Positions 60,972-64,000 of a stretch of DNA of 64,000 bases are shown one piece after another. This stretch comes from Anaerostipes rhamnosivorans (GTDB lineage: Bacteria > Bacillota > Clostridia > Lachnospirales > Lachnospiraceae). Under the pieces are notes generated by a model, which saw only the letters and a list, made by a program, of their open reading frames with translations, made no database searches and was not told the origin of the DNA. Position numbers and translations under genes: made by a program. The stretch is from NCBI RefSeq assembly GCF_005280655.1, contig NZ_CP040058.1:219001-283000 (forward strand), in the 5' to 3' direction. The stretch's first letter is position 1, and each line of letters begins with the position of its first letter.

Positions 60972-62630
60972 ATGAGAAGTGACCGTATTAAGAAAGGTGA
61001 TACGAAAGCCCCCCAGCGTTCTCTGCTGTACGCGCTGGGACTTACGGAGGAAGAGATGGAGAGACCGTTGATCGGAATTGTCAGTTCAAAGAATGAGATT
61101 GTTCCGGGACACCGGAACCTGGATAAGATCGAAGAGGCGGTAAAACAGGGAGTTGCCCTGGCAGGAGGCGTGCCGATTGTATTTCCGGCGATAGCAGTCT
61201 GTGACGGCATTGCCATGGGCCATGAGGGAATGAAGTATTCCCTGGTTACAAGAGAACTGATCGCGGATTCCACGGAGGCCATGGCCTGCTCCCATCCGTT
61301 TGACGGATTGGTTATGATCCCTAACTGCGATAAAAATGTTCCGGGGCTTTTAATGGCGGCGGCCCGGCTGGATATTCCTTCTATTTTTGTGAGCGGCGGC
61401 CCCATGCTGGCGGGAACGATGGATCGGCACCGGATCAGCTATTCTACTGTATCCGAAGCAGTGAGCAGACATCAGACAGGGGAGATCACGGGAGAAGAAC
61501 TGAAAACTTGTGAACAGAAGGCCTGCCCTACCTGCGGTTCCTGTTCAGGTATGTTTACCGCCAACAGTATGAACTGTCTGACGGAAGTGCTGGGAATGGG
61601 GCTGCCGGGAAACGGGACCATACCGGCCGTTTACTCGGAAAGGATCAGGCTGGCAAAAAAAGCGGGCATGCAGATCATGGAGCTGGTAGAAAAAGATGTG
61701 AAACCTTCAGATCTTATGACGAAGAAAGTCTTTGAAAATGCCCTGGCTGTGGATATGGCTCTGGGGTGCAGCACAAACAGTATGCTCCATCTGCCGGCGG
61801 TTGCCCATGAGTGCGGGATTCATCTGGATCTGGCTATGGCAAATGACATCTCTGAGAAGGTACCGAACCTGTGTCACTTGGCGCCTGCCGGGGAAGCTTA
61901 TATAGAAGATCTGAATGAAGCCGGGGGAATCCCGGCGGTCATGCATGAGTTAAACAAACTGGGCCTGATCCATACAGATCCGCTCACCTGTACCATGAAG
62001 ACGGTTGAGGAAAATATCAGAGGAAAAGAGATCAAGAATACCGATATTATCCGGACGGTGGATGACCCGTACAGCAGGACCGGGGGAATTGCGGTATTGA
62101 AAGGGAATCTTGCACCGGATGGCTGCGTGGTCAAAAGGTCCGCGGTGGCGGAAGAAATGCTGCACCACAAGGGCAGGGCCAGGGTCTTCGACGGGGAGGA
62201 AGATGCTCTCAAAGCTATTTACTCAGGTATTGTTGTACCTGGAGATGTGGTAGTCATACGATATGAAGGTCCCAAAGGGGGACCGGGTATGAGAGAAATG
62301 CTGAATCCCACATCTGCCATTATGGGCAGCGGTTTGGGAGACAGTGTGGCATTGATCACGGACGGACGATTTTCCGGAGCTACAAGAGGCGCTGCCATCG
62401 GCCATGTGTCACCGGAAGCGGCGGTGGGAGGAACCATCGCGCTTGTACAGGAGGGAGATCTGATCGAAATCGATATCCCAAACCATACGGTCCAGCTGCT
62501 GGCAGATGAAAATGAGATCAAAAAACGAAAAGCTGCCTGGGTGCCAAAAGAACAAAAGATTCAAAAAGGGTATCTGAAAAGGTATGCAAGAAGTGTGACT
62601 TCGGGCAGCAGCGGAGCAGTATTAGATTAA
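60972..62630 (+). CDS. ilvD: IlvD/Edd-family dehydratase
   Basis: This 552-residue iron-sulfur enzyme has [15 protein letters not shown] (about 76-90), PNCDKNVPG (cluster Cys), [18 protein letters not shown] (further Cys, about 187-204) and the C-terminal [10 protein letters not shown]. It matches dihydroxy-acid dehydratase best, the step that makes 2-keto acids for valine and isoleucine. Because it stands apart from other ilv genes and next to a dehydrogenase with its own operator, a sugar-acid dehydratase role is possible. ATG 60972 is nine bases after AAAAGGAGG; ATG 60966 is three. Confidence 0.85.
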   Translation: MRSDRIKKGDTKAPQRSLLYALGLTEEEMERPLIGIVSSKNEIVPGHRNLDKIEEAVKQGVALAGGVPIVFPAIAVCDGIAMGHEGMKYSLVTRELIADSTEAMACSHPFDGLVMIPNCDKNVPGLLMAAARLDIPSIFVSGGPMLAGTMDRHRISYSTVSEAVSRHQTGEITGEELKTCEQKACPTCGSCSGMFTANSMNCLTEVLGMGLPGNGTIPAVYSERIRLAKKAGMQIMELVEKDVKPSDLMTKKVFENALAVDMALGCSTNSMLHLPAVAHECGIHLDLAMANDISEKVPNLCHLAPAGEAYIEDLNEAGGIPAVMHELNKLGLIHTDPLTCTMKTVEENIRGKEIKNTDIIRTVDDPYSRTGGIAVLKGNLAPDGCVVKRSAVAEEMLHHKGRARVFDGEEDALKAIYSGIVVPGDVVVIRYEGPKGGPGMREMLNPTSAIMGSGLGDSVALITDGRFSGATRGAAIGHVSPEAAVGGTIALVQEGDLIEIDIPNHTVQLLADENEIKKRKAAWVPKEQKIQKGYLKRYARSVTSGSSGAVLD

Positions 62631-62643
62631 TAAATTTGGAAAA

Positions 62644-62690
62644 GAAAAAGATGACAGAGGTTTTTTGGAACTTCTGTCATCTTTTTTGCG
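62644..62690 (+). terminator. Intrinsic terminator after the dehydratase gene
   Basis: AAGATGACAGAGG pairs with CTTCTGTCATCTT with small irregularities, followed by a T run. Confidence 0.82.
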
Positions 62691-62730
62691 CTACTTAAAA
62701 GAGATAGTTAACGATAGTTCGTTAGCGACA

Positions 62731-62783
62731 TTAACCAAAAGAAACAGGAAAATCAGGTTCATTCTAAATTTAATTTTGGTTAA
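62731..62783. promoter_or_regulatory. Inverted repeat TTAACCAAAA / TTTTGGTTAA
   Basis: Two perfect 10-base arms (62731-62740 and 62774-62783), 43 bases centre to centre, lie upstream of the next promoter; a probable activator or repressor site. Confidence 0.5.
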
Positions 62784-62828
62784 ATCGTGGAAAAGAGATT
62801 AGTTCGCATGGAATCTATTGAAAACCAA

Positions 62829-62857
62829 TTGACAGCTGGAAATGATTCTTGTATGAT
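62829..62857 (+). promoter_or_regulatory. Vegetative promoter of the second dehydrogenase operon
   Basis: TTGACA, 17-base spacer, TATGAT. A small palindrome TGTTCCG-GATAA-CGGAACA (62879-62897) lies just downstream of the start site and may be an operator. Confidence 0.78.
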
Positions 62858-62913
62858 GCAATTGTAATTAAAGAACAGTGTTCCGGATAACGGAACAAAA
62901 GAAAGGAGGCAGT

Positions 62914-63948
62914 ATGAAAACGTTAGTTTATTCCGGGCCAGAGAAGGTGGAAGTGCAGGAAAGACCCCCGGCAGAACTAAAAGAAGGGCAGGTCCGCATC
63001 AAGGTACGTTACTGCGGAATCTGCGGTTCTGACATTGGGATCTTTGCAGGCAAACATCCAAGAGCAAAGGCGCCGCTGGTGCTGGGGCATGAATTTGTCG
63101 GGACCATTGAGGAGATCAAGGGCGGTAGCAGCAAATTTAAGGTGGGTGACCGGGTGGCACCATACCCGCTTTTATCCTGCGGGGAATGTTTTGCCTGCCG
63201 CACTGGCATTCCGCATGTGTGCAGATCATTGAAGCTGATCGGGATTGATACGGACGGAGGGATCGCAGAGTATGTAAACTGTGATGAGGATGTGCTGTTT
63301 AAGCTTGATGATGGTCTCTCTGACCGAGCAGCGGCAGTGATAGAACCGCTGGCGGTCATCATCAGGACCATGCACCAGGCAGATTTTCAGATGCTTGATA
63401 CAGCAGCAGTCATCGGGGCCGGACCCATCGGAGTGCTGACAGGAATCGTACTGAAAAACGCGGGTGCCTCCAGGATCATCATTTCCGATGTAGACCGGGA
63501 GCGGTTAAAGATCTGCAGGGATTTCGGTTTTGAGACGGTGAATGTTCTGGATCAGGACCTGGCAGAGTATGTGGCGCTGCAGACCGGCGGAACCGGTGTG
63601 GATGTTGTGTTTGAATGCAGCGGCTCTGCACCGGCGGCAGGGCAGATGACAGAGATCTGCAGGATCGGCGGGAAGATCTGTCTGACGGGAGTACATAAGG
63701 AGCCCCATGCGGTGAACCTTCAGGACGTAAATTTCAAGGAACAGACCTTGGTGGGAAGCCGTGTATATACAAAAAGAGAGTTTGGACAAGCGGTGCAATA
63801 TGCCGGACGGATAGCGGATGATTTAGAAAGGGTCGTCACTCACATAGTGGATCTTAAAAATGCAGATACTGTATTTGAGCTGATCCGTGATCCGCAGGAG
63901 AGTACATTGAAGGTTCTGGTGGACTGCAGCGTGGAGAACGAAGATTGA
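62914..63948 (+). CDS. Zinc-dependent medium-chain dehydrogenase
   Basis: This 344-residue enzyme has YCGICGSDIGIFAGKHP and GHEFVG (catalytic zinc), CGECFACRTGIPHVC (about 88-102) and IGAGPIGVLTGIVL (nucleotide site). It resembles L-idonate/galactonate or sorbitol dehydrogenases, so a sugar-acid or polyol substrate is likely. ATG 62914 follows AAAGGAGGC; a start at 62878 would be in the operator. It is the first gene of an operon that leaves the window. Confidence 0.88.
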   Translation: MKTLVYSGPEKVEVQERPPAELKEGQVRIKVRYCGICGSDIGIFAGKHPRAKAPLVLGHEFVGTIEEIKGGSSKFKVGDRVAPYPLLSCGECFACRTGIPHVCRSLKLIGIDTDGGIAEYVNCDEDVLFKLDDGLSDRAAAVIEPLAVIIRTMHQADFQMLDTAAVIGAGPIGVLTGIVLKNAGASRIIISDVDRERLKICRDFGFETVNVLDQDLAEYVALQTGGTGVDVVFECSGSAPAAGQMTEICRIGGKICLTGVHKEPHAVNLQDVNFKEQTLVGSRVYTKREFGQAVQYAGRIADDLERVVTHIVDLKNADTVFELIRDPQESTLKVLVDCSVENED

Positions 63949-63965
63949 AGTCAGGAGGATGAAAG

Positions 63966-64000
63966 ATGAAGAAATTATCAGATGCGACGTTACTGCCCCA
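63966..64000 (+). CDS. Start of the next gene (partial)
   Basis: An ATG eight bases after CAGGAGGATG begins MKKLSDATLLP; only 11 codons are visible, so the product cannot be named. Confidence 0.6.
   Translation, partial: MKKLSDATLLP

Overview
The window looks like the chromosome of a low-to-mid GC, Gram-positive, anaerobic gut bacterium of the Lachnospiraceae type. An Anaerostipes-like organism is my best guess, but I could not test this. The signs are AGGAGG ribosome sites before almost every gene, intrinsic terminators, a T-box leader, a TPP riboswitch, four complete phosphotransferase (PTS) loci with LevR/BglG-type regulators, and generic Firmicutes housekeeping genes. I saw no rRNA or tRNA gene, no CRISPR array, no intact insertion sequence and no phage module.

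Layout. 1-849: 5' part of a PurF-like amidotransferase on the minus strand. 1.2-8.4 kb: a LevR-type sigma-54 activator facing a -24/-12 promoter that drives a mannose-family PTS (IIA, IIB, IIC, IID), a Gfo/Idh oxidoreductase and a NagB-type deaminase. 8.4-11.9 kb: a cupin gene, then a TPP-riboswitch operon for an ABC transporter of a thiamine precursor. 13.3-22.4 kb: a private HPr, a BglG-type regulator, a galactitol-family PTS, a class II (FucA-like) aldolase and three dehydrogenases. 22.5-24.3 kb: a lipoprotein and a NlpC/P60-like exported protein on the minus strand. 24.8-26.7 kb: small regulators. 26.7-32.9 kb: a GatY-like aldolase operon whose PTS has IIC and IID fused in one chain. 32.9-51.5 kb: mostly DNA/RNA maintenance and redox genes, including OGG, a T-box leader before a GldA-like dehydrogenase, a ribosomal-protection GTPase fused to a YacP/Rae1-type nuclease domain, RecQ, peptide deformylase and a methyltransferase-SGNH fusion. 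52.6-60.7 kb: a second BglG/galactitol-family PTS operon with DhaK, DhaL and a RhaD-type aldolase. 60.9-64 kb: an IlvD-family dehydratase and a zinc dehydrogenase, continuing past the end.

How it fits together. Two operons (13.3-22.4 and 52.6-60.7 kb) share one plan: the PTS phosphorylates a polyol during uptake, a paralogous zinc dehydrogenase oxidises it, and a class II aldolase of the FucA or RhaD type splits the product. This could feed DHAP and an aldehyde into central metabolism without a separate ketose kinase. The substrate cannot be read from sequence.

The most unusual material is between the genes. One dispersed repeat family (about seven copies) is built from modules that I call X, Y and Z. 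Module Y is a long hairpin; in one copy its stem sequence is different while the pairing is kept, and module X occurs in both orientations relative to Y. One X copy lies in frame inside the coding sequence of the methyltransferase-SGNH protein. A second family is a leader element of several hairpins, present before two unrelated genes and truncated at a third site, again with compensatory stem changes.
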